Notes: generated by a model from the sequence alone, not told the origin. Positions 33,170-42,510 are shown, counted from the first letter of the stretch. The stretch: DNA of 44,239 nt from Chryseobacterium gleum (GCA_945897915.1 CAMDGB010000018.1:1-44239), one strand, 5' to 3'. Numbers and translations are program-made.

Positions 33170-33757
33170 TTAAAGTGTTAATTTCAATAATTCGCTATAC
33201 AATTTGTGAGTTGGCAAACCTACAACATTGGCATAGCTTCCTTCAATTTTTTCAATTGCTACCAAGCCAATCCATTCCTGTATACCATAAGAACCCGCTT
33301 TATCAAAAGGTTTGTAATTCTTTAAATAATACTCAATTTCTTGTGAAGTTAACGATGCAAAAGAAACTGAGGTTTTGTCATGAAAAACAATTTCTTTTTG
33401 GTTAGTTTTAATACACACAGAAGTAATGACTTCATGGGTTTTGCCAGACATTTCTGTTAGCATTTTTAAAGCATGAGATGCGTCGGTAGGTTTTCCTAAA
33501 GCTTGATTTTTTAACCAAACTATAGTGTCAGAAGTAATTAAAATTTCGTTATCTTTCAGTTCGTTTTCAAAAGCATTGGCTTTTAATTTGGCTAAAAAAT
33601 CAGTTATTTCTTCAGCTTGTAAATGATTTGGATAAATCTCTTCAATTTCTTTTAATCTAATTTCGAAATCAAGATCTAATTCTTTTAAAAACTTTTGTCT
33701 TCTTGGAGAACCCGAAGCTAAAATAATTTTATGATTGTTAAATTTCTCTTTAAGCAT
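33170..33757 (-). CDS. maf: Maf-family nucleotide pyrophosphatase
   Basis: Encodes 195 residues. IILASGSPRRQKFLKEL (11-27), LITSDTIVWLKNQALGKP, MLTEMSGKTHEVITSVC and FDKAGSYGIQEWIG are the Maf/YhdE signature. The enzyme removes pyrophosphate from non-canonical or surplus dTTP/UTP-type nucleotides. Its start overlaps the end of the UbiA gene by eight bases. It ends the DUF2520-kdsC-UbiA-maf operon; the 106 bases to pyrR hold no clear terminator. Confidence 0.95.
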   Translation of the reverse strand: MLKEKFNNHKIILASGSPRRQKFLKELDLDFEIRLKEIEEIYPNHLQAEEITDFLAKLKANAFENELKDNEILITSDTIVWLKNQALGKPTDASHALKMLTEMSGKTHEVITSVCIKTNQKEIVFHDKTSVSFASLTSQEIEYYLKNYKPFDKAGSYGIQEWIGLVAIEKIEGSYANVVGLPTHKLYSELLKLTL

Positions 33758-34706
33758 ATTGCATAGAAATTAAGATAATAAGTAAGGAGAAAATGGTTGT
33801 AATTTGAACTATTTTTAAAATAATAACCAACAAAACGTATTCTTTGGTTTGTTTGAATTGAAACAATTTGATAGCTATAATTACCAAGGGCGCTATGATA
33901 AATAATATAAAATAACCTAAAGCATACAAATTATGTGCTAAATTTTCGAGCAAATAATAAGTCAAATAACTAATAAAAATTAGTAGCGAAGTCATGCCAA
34001 TAATTTTTGCTTTTTTAATTCCGAAATAAGTCGCAACAGTTGATATTTCAAAAGCAGCATCGCCGTTTTCATTTGCAATAGTTTTGATGATTTCGATAGC
34101 AAATTGTAACATAAAAATAAAAATCGCATAATCGGTAAGAATTGAAACTAACGTTTTCATGAAAAATTCGTTTCCAGAATAAATAGCGGGTAAAATATTA
34201 AAAAAACTTATATTTATTATAGATAATCCAGCTACAACTGCAACAATAAAATTTCCTAAAACAGGAATTTGTTTTAACCCATTGGAATAAATATATAAAA
34301 GTGCAGCACAAATGATAAATATGGTAGCAAATGCTGGCTTATTAATAACGCGACTTAAATAAAATCCAATTCCAACGCCAAGACAAGTTAAAACAAAATA
34401 CAGATTATAAGCCGTTTTTTCAGAAATATGAGTACCAATAACCACTTCGCTTGGTTTGTTGATGTTGTCTGTATCCACATCAAAAATTGCATTAATTATG
34501 TAACCACCTGCTAAAATAAAAAGTGTAGCACTTACAAGTAGAATATATTGAAAATTAGATAATGATTGCCAAAGTATCAAAGATTGTTGGGCGCCTAAAG
34601 CATCTTTAAAATGTATTTGGTTCAAAAATCCGTATTTAATTATGAGTTGCATAAAAGCAAACAATACTAAATTCTCAATTCGAATTAATTTTAAAAAATA
34701 TTTCAT
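33750..34706 (-). CDS. UbiA-family prenyltransferase
   Basis: Encodes 318 residues with about eight or nine membrane helices. The first Asp-rich motif is NAIFDVDTDNINKPSEVV near residue 76; the second region reads IANENGDAAFEISTVATYFG near 208. Both sites bind Mg-prenyl diphosphate. Flavobacterial relatives are annotated geranylgeranylglycerol-phosphate geranylgeranyltransferase, but no archaeal-type lipids are expected here, so the true acceptor is unknown (a quinone or heme precursor are alternatives). It overlaps maf by eight bases and follows kdsC by 18. Confidence 0.88.
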   Translation of the reverse strand: MKYFLKLIRIENLVLFAFMQLIIKYGFLNQIHFKDALGAQQSLILWQSLSNFQYILLVSATLFILAGGYIINAIFDVDTDNINKPSEVVIGTHISEKTAYNLYFVLTCLGVGIGFYLSRVINKPAFATIFIICAALLYIYSNGLKQIPVLGNFIVAVVAGLSIINISFFNILPAIYSGNEFFMKTLVSILTDYAIFIFMLQFAIEIIKTIANENGDAAFEISTVATYFGIKKAKIIGMTSLLIFISYLTYYLLENLAHNLYALGYFILFIIAPLVIIAIKLFQFKQTKEYVLLVIILKIVQITTIFSLLIILISMQYA

Positions 34707-34724
34707 TATAAATTTATGGTTGTA

Positions 34725-35252
34725 TTAAAAAAACTTAGCATCAAAATCGTCCATCCATTTCCCTTGAACTTTTAAAACTTGCTCTATAACATCTCTTACA
34801 GCTCCTTTTCCTCCATTTGCATGAGAAATGTATTTGCTAACGCCTTTTATTTCCTGAACGGCATCTTGTGGGCAAGTTGGTAAGCCTACTTTTTGCATCA
34901 CTAAATAATCAGGAATATCATCGCCCATATATAGTATATGTTCTGGTTTTAATTGATAAGCATCACAAATTTCATGAAATTTTTCTACTTTGTCAGGAGT
35001 TGCCATATAGATATCTTTTATACCCAAATTTTGTAACCTAACGCGAACACCTTCGTTGCTTCCGCCAGAGATAATACAAACAGGATATCCTTTGTCTATG
35101 GCAACTTTCATGGCATAACCATCTTTGATATTCATTTGACGAAGTAATTGTCCGTCTTCAGCAATATGAACGATTCCATCAGTTAATACTCCGTCGATAT
35201 CAAAGATAAACGCTTTGATATCATTCATTAATTCTTTATAACTTTTTGCCAT
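34725..35252 (-). CDS. kdsC: Kdo-8-phosphate phosphatase (HAD family, subclass C0)
   Basis: Encodes 175 residues, the usual size for KdsC. FDIDGVLTDG (17-26) carries the nucleophile Asp18 and acid Asp20. IISGGSNEGVRVRLQNLG, the later MGDDIPDYLVMQKVGLPTCP (metal-binding Asp pair) and HANGGKGAVRDVIEQVL complete the family pattern. It has no cap domain, so it acts as a tetramer that releases phosphate from Kdo-8-P for LPS. Its start overlaps the end of the DUF2520 gene by 17 bases. Confidence 0.94.
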   Translation of the reverse strand: MAKSYKELMNDIKAFIFDIDGVLTDGIVHIAEDGQLLRQMNIKDGYAMKVAIDKGYPVCIISGGSNEGVRVRLQNLGIKDIYMATPDKVEKFHEICDAYQLKPEHILYMGDDIPDYLVMQKVGLPTCPQDAVQEIKGVSKYISHANGGKGAVRDVIEQVLKVQGKWMDDFDAKFF

Positions 35253-35985
35253 TTTGAATAGATTTTGTCAGGATTTTATATATTTCTTTTTGATTTTCGT
35301 TAGTAAGAAAATCGATATGTTTTTCTATGGTTTTTGTGTCATTTCTTACAGCAGGTCCAGTTTGCGCTTCACTAGGTGAAAGTGATTGTATCTTTTCAGC
35401 TGTTTCTTTAATTAAAGGCTGTAAAATTTCAAATGGAATACTATTTTTCAAACAAATTTCATTTCCAATTTGATACAAATGATTCGTGAAATTACAAACA
35501 AAAACTGCGGAAACATGAAGTGCTTTTCGTTGCGTTCCTGATATAGCATGCACTTTATTTGATATTGATTTCGCAACTTTTTTTAATATTTTATAATCTG
35601 AATCAGTTTCAGTTTCCAAACAAATAGGAATTTCAGAAAAATCAACAGGTTTGTTTTTTGTAAAGGTTTGTAAGGGATAAAAAACGCCCCTACTATTTTT
35701 ACTATCAAGTACATTTAAATCAGAACTTCCGGAAGTATGAACGACTAACCTATTTTCAAATTCTAATTGAGTCGATACCCTTGATATGGCACTATCTGAA
35801 ACACAAATAATATAAACATCCGCTTCAGCAATTTTAGAAAAATCAGATGTTTGAAGTATTTCTGGAAAATCGTTTGATACTGTTCTAGAAAAAACCTGAA
35901 CCACTTCTATTTCATTAGCTTTCGAAAATGCATGAAATAAATGAGTAGCCACGTTTCCTGAACCTAAAAGAATTACTTTAATCAT
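35236..35985 (-). CDS. DUF2520 / Rossmann-type NAD(P)-binding protein
   Basis: The start at 35985 gives MIKVILLGSGNVATHLFHAF, a proper Rossmann GxGxxA N-terminus; an ATG 42 bases earlier would add a non-conserved tail. The product has 249 residues. The first half binds NAD(P) (YIICVSDSAISRV, VVHTSGSSDLNVL). The C-terminal helical DUF2520 domain includes HVSAVFVCNFTNHLY and AQTGPAVRNDTKTIEKHI. The overall fold resembles ketopantoate or prephenate-type dehydrogenases, but the substrate is unknown. First gene of an operon of four. Confidence 0.9.
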   Translation of the reverse strand: MIKVILLGSGNVATHLFHAFSKANEIEVVQVFSRTVSNDFPEILQTSDFSKIAEADVYIICVSDSAISRVSTQLEFENRLVVHTSGSSDLNVLDSKNSRGVFYPLQTFTKNKPVDFSEIPICLETETDSDYKILKKVAKSISNKVHAISGTQRKALHVSAVFVCNFTNHLYQIGNEICLKNSIPFEILQPLIKETAEKIQSLSPSEAQTGPAVRNDTKTIEKHIDFLTNENQKEIYKILTKSIQNGKKL

Positions 35986-36066
35986 GACGCGAAGATAAAC
36001 AATCGCAATAACAATATCAAATTTCAATTTTTAATTCAATGATTTAAATATTTTCTCAAATCTGAG

Positions 36067-36097
36067 TTGTGAAAAATAATCCTATTGCTTATTTTTG
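36067..36097 (+). promoter_or_regulatory. Promoter of yaaA
   Basis: TTG (36067-36069), 20-base spacer, TATTTTTG (36090-36097). The ATG is 16 bases downstream, so the leader is very short. Confidence 0.8.
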
Positions 36098-36113
36098 AAA
36101 AAAAATCTGTTAA

Positions 36114-36872
36114 ATGAAAATTGTTATTTCTCCAGCAAAATCTTTAAATTTAGATAAAGAACTTCCTACTTCTTTAGTTTCTGAAGCTTCTTTTTTAAAA
36201 CAAGCTGAAACCATTCAGAAAACGTTAAAAAAGAAAAAGCCAAAACAGCTTATGGAATTGATGGCTATTTCTGAGAAATTAGCTGATTTAAATTGGCAAA
36301 GAAACCAAGATTGGCAACTTCCATTTACTGCAACAAATGCACGACCAGCTATTTATACTTTTGATGGTGAAGTGTATACAGGTTTAGACGCTTATTCATT
36401 ACCTACAGAGAAAGTTGCCATTTTACAAGATAAATTGCGTATTTTATCTGGATTATACGGCATATTAAAACCTTTAGATTTAATGCAAGCTTACCGTTTA
36501 GAAATGGGCACTTCAATAGCAATAGGCACAAAAAAAAATCTTTACGAATTTTGGAAAAAATCAGTTACAGATTATTTAAATTCAGAATTAAGTAAAGACG
36601 AGTTATTTGTGAATTTAGCCAGTAACGAATATTTTTCTGCTGTTGATGCTAAAAAATTAAAAGTAGCTGTAATCACTCCGGAATTTAAAGATTATAAAGA
36701 CGGAAAGCTTAAAATGATTTCGTTTTTTGCCAAAAAAGCTCGAGGATTAATGGTTCGATACATTATAGATACAAATGCTGAAACTGTTGAAGATTTAAAA
36801 GGTTTCAACTATGAAGGGTATGCGTTTGATAGAAATTTATCAGAAGGAAATAAATTGGTTTTTACCAGATAA
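36114..36872 (+). CDS. yaaA: Peroxide stress protein YaaA (DUF328)
   Basis: Encodes 252 residues. MKIVISPAKSLN, PAIYTFDGEVYTGLDA, LSGLYGILKPLDLMQAYRLE, VNLASNEYFSAVD and ARGLMVRYIID are all characteristic of YaaA, which in E. coli limits free iron during hydrogen peroxide stress and binds DNA. It is a single-gene unit with its own consensus promoter and a terminator two bases after the stop. No OxyR-type site is obvious. Confidence 0.96.
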   Translation: MKIVISPAKSLNLDKELPTSLVSEASFLKQAETIQKTLKKKKPKQLMELMAISEKLADLNWQRNQDWQLPFTATNARPAIYTFDGEVYTGLDAYSLPTEKVAILQDKLRILSGLYGILKPLDLMQAYRLEMGTSIAIGTKKNLYEFWKKSVTDYLNSELSKDELFVNLASNEYFSAVDAKKLKVAVITPEFKDYKDGKLKMISFFAKKARGLMVRYIIDTNAETVEDLKGFNYEGYAFDRNLSEGNKLVFTR

Positions 36873-36874
36873 AA

Positions 36875-36904
36875 AAAACCTCTAACTTTCGCTAGAGGTT
36901 TTAG
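36875..36904. terminator. Bidirectional terminator after yaaA
   Basis: Ten-bp stem AAAACCTCTA (36875-36884) and TAGAGGTTTT (36893-36902) with an eight-base loop. It lies between the converging yaaA and T9SS genes. Confidence 0.88.
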
Positions 36905-36924
36905 TTTCTTTATTAGTTGTAAAT

Positions 36925-39900
36925 TTATTTTACAATTAATTTTTTAACAATTCCTTCGCTAGTTTTTACTAAATAAATTCCTTTTGAAAGTTGACTTGTA
37001 TTTATTGTATATGCTTCTTTTTCTGAGCTAATTTTCTTTCCAGAAATATCAAATAATTCATAATCAGCTACTCTATTGAAATACACAATTCCATTTTCAG
37101 ACGGATTAGGGAAAATTGTGAATGTTTTAATTTCTGAATTGAAACTTGAGTTATTTAAAGTATTTGTATCTACTTCAAAAATAGTTATCGTACCACTGAT
37201 TTCATTTGCAACTAATACGTAAGCGTTGCCATTTGGACTATTTTCTGGTTTAATATAAGTTATTCCTTCAGGTCCATTATCTCCTCCATAAGCTGAAGTA
37301 CTTCTGCTATTTTTATAATCTACAAAAGTTACATTGTTTGGATTTGTAATATTATAAACCATAACACCACCCACTCTTTCTAAAGAAATAAAAGCAAAAG
37401 TTTGCGTTCCAATTTGAGCTACGGCAACTCCTTCTGGTTCTGGTCCTTTTGCACGGCTACGCCCTTTTGAAATATTATCAGAATGATCCGCATTAAATAA
37501 TGTTGGTAAATTGGCAGCAGTATATTTTTCAAAATCATCACCGCTATCAAAAACAATTTGTTTTGTTGTTGCATTAAAAATTGAAAATGAACGCGAACCT
37601 ACCGAACTAATGACATCAAAATCGGTGTCTGCGTCTGTATTTCCACTTAAATTAGACACTCTAAAACGTCCCATATTATAAGTTTGTTTTAAAACAGAAG
37701 CATTTGGAAATAAAGTAGCATCTAAAATATACGTTGAAGCGCCAACAGTAGTTCTTTCATTAAGACCTGTATATTCTTTTTCATCACCTTCGTTTGCTGT
37801 TACTAAATAAGTAGTTCCACCTACAGTATAATTTGCAACTGCATCAGGCATATAAAATGCTTTTAATGGCCAATTTGCAATTAATACTAGTCCGTTATTA
37901 TCGGAAATATCCATTCCGTTTCCAGGGATACTAATATCTTTTGTTCCTAAAGCCCAAAGTTCAGAAAAAGTTGAAGTTGTTAAATTTATTTCTGCTATTG
38001 CGTTATTTTCTTGAATTGTAACCCAAGCTTTTTGAGAATCAGCACTTATAGTAATAAATTCTGGTTCAAAATCTTGTGATAAAGTACTGGATAATTTTAA
38101 TTTTCTAATTCCAGAAGCAATCAAAGCTGTTTCTTGAGCATTATATTGTGTAAAAAATAATGTAGTAACATTCGCTTGAGTTAAAGCAGGAATTCCACCA
38201 GCAATATTAATTATACTTACCGAACCTTCTGGATCTATTGAATAGTTTGCGTTTGGTTGACCTTCATTCGCAGTCATTACTTTCGTTCCATCTGGTGAAA
38301 AGGTAATCATATCAGGTAACGCTCCAACAGTTACTTGCTTAAGAAAAGTTCCACTTGTATCAAAAAACACTACTGAACCATTTAAAGTTGCATCTACATT
38401 TGGTGAAGCTACAGCAACAATTCCGTTTTTTACAGCTACAGAAGTTACTCCACCATAAGTATTCATATTAATAGATGACACTAATGAAGGTGCAGCTGGA
38501 TTAGAAAAATTAACAATATCTAGATAACCAGCAATAGCACTTGTAGTAAATATTCGTTGTGAAGTTGGATCGTGAACTACTATTTCACATGTACTTGTAC
38601 TTGCACCAGAAGGATCAAAACTACCAACGTAATTTAGTTCAATTTCTTGTGAAGGAACTGGTGCCAAATCATCATTATCTATGATGTAAATAGTTGAAGT
38701 ACTAGTTCCAGAAATATTTACTCCAACTGGATTTTCTAAACTTAAAACAAAATATTCTGCTTGTTGTTCTAAGGCAGTATCATTTATAATTGGAATACTA
38801 ATCGTTTGTGTTAAAGAACTAGAACTTGTAAAGTTTAACGTTTGAGTAGCTAATGTAAAATCAGAAGCATTTGCAGTACTGAAAGGACTAGACTTAACAA
38901 CTAAATCCACTGATGAAGTTGTAGGACTCACTAAATTAATAGTAAAATTAAGAGAACCTGCTGTTTCATTAACTGTAACAAAATTTGATGCTAAAGCAAC
39001 ACTTGGTACAACAGTGGTAAATGTTGAAGTTTGTATTGCAGTTAAAGCATTATTGCTTAAATCTTCAACTGAATTAGGTAATAAAGCTACATAATATAAT
39101 TGGTTTATATTAAAAATTGCTGAAGGTGTAATTGTAATTACATTACCAGTAATTGTGGCATCAAATGGAATACTAGTTCCAGATGCATTACTTAATCGCA
39201 ATTCAATTAAAGCATCTACATTAGTGTTTGTTATCGCACTATTATCTATTAATCTAACGGCTTCATTAAAAGTAATTGTTGGATTAGTAGTTGTTGCTAC
39301 ACTAATAGCTCCGTTAGCTGGAACTATTGTAGCTGTTGGAGGAGATGTATCTCCACCTCCAATAGTAGTTCCTTCTAAAGTAAAATTATCAAAACGATTA
39401 TTTCCAGCCGTTCCACCTAATCCTACTGTAAATTCAACCTTTAATTTAAAATTTGCATTATTATTTGCTCCTGTTAATGTAGAAAAGTCTAATGTAGCTA
39501 ATCCTGGGTCTCCATTATTTGGTATAACTGTTGTAAAAGCAACATAGTTTGTGCCATCCAATGTATATGACCAAGATTGAGTTCCTGCACCAGAACTAGA
39601 TCTACGCGTTGCAAATTTTACAATAATGTTCTCATATCCAGTAGTTGGTAACGTAAAAATTAGCGCACTGCCAATTGGATCATTATATCGCAAATGAGTA
39701 CCAGAGGCATCTCCATTTCTTGCATTTAAATTTAACACATTGAAGTTTTGAGCAGTACCTCCTACAAAATCGATTACACTTATACCAACATTTGCTGCAG
39801 CAATTGATGCGCCTCCGGTAGTTTGAGAGGGTGTTGTAATTGAAGCAACAGAAGCATTGTCATTAAAGTTCCAATAATGAACTAAATTTTGTCCCCAAGT

Positions 39901-39963
39901 AAAAGACGATAACATTACTAAACCTATTAGTAAAAGTTGTTTTTTTAGATAATTTTTTGTCAT
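36925..39963 (-). CDS. Large T9SS-secreted choice-of-anchor I protein with Ig-like, Calx-beta and beta-propeller regions
   Basis: Encodes 1012 residues. Signal peptide 1-25. An N-terminal jelly roll (about 26-200; HYWNFNDN ... RFDNFTLEG) is followed by an SbsA-type Ig-like domain (about 205-320; PANGAISVATTTNPTITFNE), a Calx-beta-like domain (about 325-430; VNETAGSLNFTINL ... ISIPIINDT) and a propeller (about 440-930; DMITFSPDGTKVMTANEGQ, EPEFITISADSQKAWVTIQE, ANEGDEKEY, GPEPEGVAVAQIG, NGPEGITYIKP). This propeller is the choice-of-anchor I region seen in mesenchyme-type surface glycoproteins. The end carries IFPNPSENGIVYF, SKGIYLVKT and KKLIVK, a type A sorting signal. Function is unknown; cell-surface binding or phosphatase-like activity have been suggested for relatives. 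No promoter is clear. Confidence 0.92.
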   Translation of the reverse strand: MTKNYLKKQLLLIGLVMLSSFTWGQNLVHYWNFNDNASVASITTPSQTTGGASIAAANVGISVIDFVGGTAQNFNVLNLNARNGDASGTHLRYNDPIGSALIFTLPTTGYENIIVKFATRRSSSGAGTQSWSYTLDGTNYVAFTTVIPNNGDPGLATLDFSTLTGANNNANFKLKVEFTVGLGGTAGNNRFDNFTLEGTTIGGGDTSPPTATIVPANGAISVATTTNPTITFNEAVRLIDNSAITNTNVDALIELRLSNASGTSIPFDATITGNVITITPSAIFNINQLYYVALLPNSVEDLSNNALTAIQTSTFTTVVPSVALASNFVTVNETAGSLNFTINLVSPTTSSVDLVVKSSPFSTANASDFTLATQTLNFTSSSSLTQTISIPIINDTALEQQAEYFVLSLENPVGVNISGTSTSTIYIIDNDDLAPVPSQEIELNYVGSFDPSGASTSTCEIVVHDPTSQRIFTTSAIAGYLDIVNFSNPAAPSLVSSINMNTYGGVTSVAVKNGIVAVASPNVDATLNGSVVFFDTSGTFLKQVTVGALPDMITFSPDGTKVMTANEGQPNANYSIDPEGSVSIINIAGGIPALTQANVTTLFFTQYNAQETALIASGIRKLKLSSTLSQDFEPEFITISADSQKAWVTIQENNAIAEINLTTSTFSELWALGTKDISIPGNGMDISDNNGLVLIANWPLKAFYMPDAVANYTVGGTTYLVTANEGDEKEYTGLNERTTVGASTYILDATLFPNASVLKQTYNMGRFRVSNLSGNTDADTDFDVISSVGSRSFSIFNATTKQIVFDSGDDFEKYTAANLPTLFNADHSDNISKGRSRAKGPEPEGVAVAQIGTQTFAFISLERVGGVMVYNITNPNNVTFVDYKNSRSTSAYGGDNGPEGITYIKPENSPNGNAYVLVANEISGTITIFEVDTNTLNNSSFNSEIKTFTIFPNPSENGIVYFNRVADYELFDISGKKISSEKEAYTINTSQLSKGIYLVKTSEGIVKKLIVK

Positions 39964-40161
39964 GATATTTAAGTTTTAGAATACTTACAAATATCAATCT
40001 GTAAGTTTAAAATATCATTATTCAAAAATTATTAAATAGTAAATTTCAGAGAATAAATCTTTATAAATCATTAATTATTTATAAAAAATAGATGACGTAT
40101 TTATATAAATCATTATCTAATCTTTAATTTAAAAAGTTTTAAAAAAACAGAAAATAAAAGT

Positions 40162-40725
40162 TTAATTTATAATCCAATTCTCTACTATTTTTTTTCCTTC
40201 AGTTGTAAGAATGCTTTCTGGATGAAATTGTACCCCTCGAACATCATAAACACTATGTTTAATTGACATAATATTTTTGTTTTCGTCCACAGAAGTAATA
40301 ATTAAATTTTGTGGAAAACTGTCATTTGAAATCACCCAAGAATGATAGCGACCTACTTCCATTTCATTTGGCAACTTATTAAAAATAAAATCGGTTTCAA
40401 TAATCGTAATTTTCGAAGCCACACCATGATAAACCTTTTCTAATTTAGTTAACGAGCCACCAAAAACTTCACCAATGGCCTGCATACCCAAACAAATTCC
40501 TAATATACTTTTGGTTTTGGCGTAAGTTTGAATAACTTCTTTTAATAATCCAGCTTCTTCTGGAATTCCTGGTCCTGGTGACAAAACTATTTTATCAAAA
40601 ACTTCTAATTCTTTTAATTCAAAAGCGTCATTTCTAAAAACAGTAACGGTTGCACCTAAATCTTCTATGTAGTGGACTAAATTGTAGGTAAAACTATCGT
40701 AATTATCTATGACAACTATTTTCAA
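40162..40725 (-). CDS. Glutamine amidotransferase subunit of anthranilate / aminodeoxychorismate synthase
   Basis: Encodes 187 residues. DNYDSFTYNLVHYIEDLG (7-24), LSPGPGIPEEAG, the nucleophile loop GICLGMQAIGEVFGG (Cys in GICLG) and VQFHPESILTTEG (His, Glu of the triad) define TrpG/PabA. No trpE or pabB is adjacent, so it may serve tryptophan, folate or both. The start codon is TTG at 40725: the frame has a stop just upstream and no ATG fits the conserved N-terminus. The 198-base stretch 39964-40161 downstream holds no gene. Confidence 0.93.
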   Translation of the reverse strand: MKIVVIDNYDSFTYNLVHYIEDLGATVTVFRNDAFELKELEVFDKIVLSPGPGIPEEAGLLKEVIQTYAKTKSILGICLGMQAIGEVFGGSLTKLEKVYHGVASKITIIETDFIFNKLPNEMEVGRYHSWVISNDSFPQNLIITSVDENKNIMSIKHSVYDVRGVQFHPESILTTEGKKIVENWIIN

Positions 40726-40753
40726 ATTTAAATGTTTTTTAAAGTTATTATTT

Positions 40754-40761
40754 TACTTTTG
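40754..40761 (+). promoter_or_regulatory. -7 element of the Smr protein-cysteine desulfurase unit
   Basis: TACTTTTG, 17 bases before the ATG at 40779. -33 is not clear. Confidence 0.6.
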
Positions 40762-40778
40762 TAAAAATATACTATTTT

Positions 40779-41333
40779 ATGGAAAGTGCAATGAAAATCG
40801 GCGATGTTGTTCAGGTTTTAGATGATAATATTGAAGGAGTAATTCTGCGAATTGGATCGGATAATACAATTGCCATTGAAACTAAAGATGGTTTCGAACT
40901 GATATACTATCATAAAGAAGTCATAAAAATCGCAAGTGATGCGCCAAAAATTAATTTTGAAGGCAGCCTTTCTAAAATATTAGCAGAGAAAGAAATCCCC
41001 AAAAAACCAGGTTCGGTTTTAACCAAATTGAGCAAAAAAGACCCAATGGTTTTTGAAGTCGATTTGCATTTGGAGAAAATAATTACTGGTAGAAACCAAA
41101 ATTTAACTAACTTCGATAAATTAAATATCCAACTTGAAGAAGCCAAACGCGCATTGGATTTTGCCATCTCAAAGCGCTACAACCGAGTTGTACTAATTCA
41201 TGGAGTTGGCGATGGTGTTTTAAAAAGTGAGTTAGAATATTTATTAAAACGATATGAAAACATAGTGATCCAAGAGGCCAATTATGGAAAATACGGATTA
41301 GGAGCTATGGAAATTTACATTAAGCAAAATTAA
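40779..41333 (+). CDS. Smr-domain protein with N-terminal DUF2027-like domain
   Basis: Encodes 184 residues. The N-terminal KIGDVVQVLDDNIEGVILRI (6-25) begins a small beta domain found before Smr in Bacteroidota. The Smr domain occupies about 95-184: EVDLHLE, the RALDFAISKRYNRVVLIHGV helix-strand, GDGVLKSELEYLLKRY and the final YGLGAMEIYIKQN. Smr domains are endonucleases related to the MutS2 C-terminus and often act on RNA or branched DNA. The second in-frame Met (residue 5) is an alternative start. The cysteine desulfurase gene follows four bases later. Confidence 0.93.
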   Translation: MESAMKIGDVVQVLDDNIEGVILRIGSDNTIAIETKDGFELIYYHKEVIKIASDAPKINFEGSLSKILAEKEIPKKPGSVLTKLSKKDPMVFEVDLHLEKIITGRNQNLTNFDKLNIQLEEAKRALDFAISKRYNRVVLIHGVGDGVLKSELEYLLKRYENIVIQEANYGKYGLGAMEIYIKQN

Positions 41334-41337
41334 TTTA

Positions 41338-42459
41338 ATGAAGAAAATATATTTAGATAATGCAGCTACAACACCTTTACGTGAAGAAGTGATTCAAACT
41401 ATGGTAACTGTTTTACAAAATGATTTTGGAAATCCATCTTCTACGCATAGTTTTGGAAGAAGTGCAAAATCAATTATAGAAACATCGAGAAAAACAATTG
41501 CAAAATATTTAAACTGTTCTGCTCAAGAAATCATTTTTACTTCAAGTGCTACAGAAGGAACTAATTGGATTTTAAGAGAAATGGTGAAAAATAATGGTGT
41601 AAAAAAAATTATTACTAGTAAAATTGAACATCACGCCACTTTATATACCGTTTTAAATTTACAAAAAGAGTTTGGTATTGAAGTTGATTATATTTCTGTT
41701 TTACCAAACGGAAATTTAGATTTATTTGATTTTGAAAAAAAATTAGATGATAAAATTCCAACTTTAGTAACTTTAATGCATGTGAATAACGAAATTGGAA
41801 CACAATTAAATTTAGATACAGCTGCTTCAATTTGTCAAAAATACAATGCTATTTTTCATTCCGATACTGTACAATCTATTGGTAAAGTTACTATCGATTT
41901 ACAAAATACACCTTTAGATTTTTTAGTGGCAAGCGCTCATAAATTTCATGGACCAAAAGGAATAGGTTTTGCATTTATTAGAAAAAACACACCTATGGAA
42001 CCTATGTTGTATGGTGGTGAACAAGAGAAAGGATTACGAGCTGGCACAGAAGCCGTTCATCAAATTGCAGGTTTAGCTAAAGCATTTGAGATTGCAAACG
42101 AGCAATTAAATGAAGAAACTAAATATATATCAGAATTAAAATCATATTGTATTGAAAAACTACACGCTAATTTTGAGGGAATTATTATTAATGGAGAAAA
42201 TACATTTTATACTATTCTAAACGTATTATTACCTTTTTCAGAAGAAAAAACAGCGCTAATTTTATTTAATTTAGACATGAAAGGCATTTCGGTTTCCAGA
42301 GGAAGTGCTTGTCAGAGCGGTAGTTTAAAACCTTCACATGTTTTAGCAGAATTCTTATCTTCTGATGATATTAAAAAACCTTCATTACGAATTTCATTTA
42401 GTCATTTTAATACCAAAGAAGAAATTGATGTGCTAATTGAAAGTTTAAAAACCATATAA
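41338..42459 (+). CDS. Cysteine desulfurase (NifS/IscS-like)
   Basis: Encodes 373 residues. It removes sulfur from cysteine for Fe-S or thio-cofactor synthesis. YLDNAATTPLREE (5-17), FGNPSSTHSFGR (30-41), SSATEGTNW, the PLP lysine in SAHKFHGPKGIGF (Lys202) and the catalytic loop SRGSACQSGSLKPSHVL (Cys325) are intact. The short active-site loop without extra residues suits a class I (IscS/NifS) enzyme. No iscU or suf gene is adjacent. It is co-transcribed with the Smr protein, four bases upstream. Confidence 0.95.
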   Translation: MKKIYLDNAATTPLREEVIQTMVTVLQNDFGNPSSTHSFGRSAKSIIETSRKTIAKYLNCSAQEIIFTSSATEGTNWILREMVKNNGVKKIITSKIEHHATLYTVLNLQKEFGIEVDYISVLPNGNLDLFDFEKKLDDKIPTLVTLMHVNNEIGTQLNLDTAASICQKYNAIFHSDTVQSIGKVTIDLQNTPLDFLVASAHKFHGPKGIGFAFIRKNTPMEPMLYGGEQEKGLRAGTEAVHQIAGLAKAFEIANEQLNEETKYISELKSYCIEKLHANFEGIIINGENTFYTILNVLLPFSEEKTALILFNLDMKGISVSRGSACQSGSLKPSHVLAEFLSSDDIKKPSLRISFSHFNTKEEIDVLIESLKTI

Positions 42460-42463
42460 ATGC

Positions 42464-42495
42464 AAAAAGCCATTCAAATAGAATGGCTTTTTTTA
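42464..42495. terminator. Bidirectional terminator after the cysteine desulfurase gene
   Basis: Twelve-bp stem AAAAAGCCATTC (42464-42475) and GAATGGCTTTTT (42481-42492) with a five-base loop, T-run beyond. It also serves the converging DUF2911 gene. Confidence 0.92.
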
Positions 42496-42510
42496 TTAGT
42501 TTAGTCCAAT

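Noticed and set aside
39155..39547. 130-codon open frame on the plus strand inside the large T9SS gene
   Set aside because: It is an antisense shadow of the beta-rich, Thr/Val-rich coding sequence and has no promoter or family likeness.
40723..40730. TAAATTTG as a promoter for the pabA/trpG gene
   Set aside because: It overlaps the start codon, so transcription from it would begin inside the gene.
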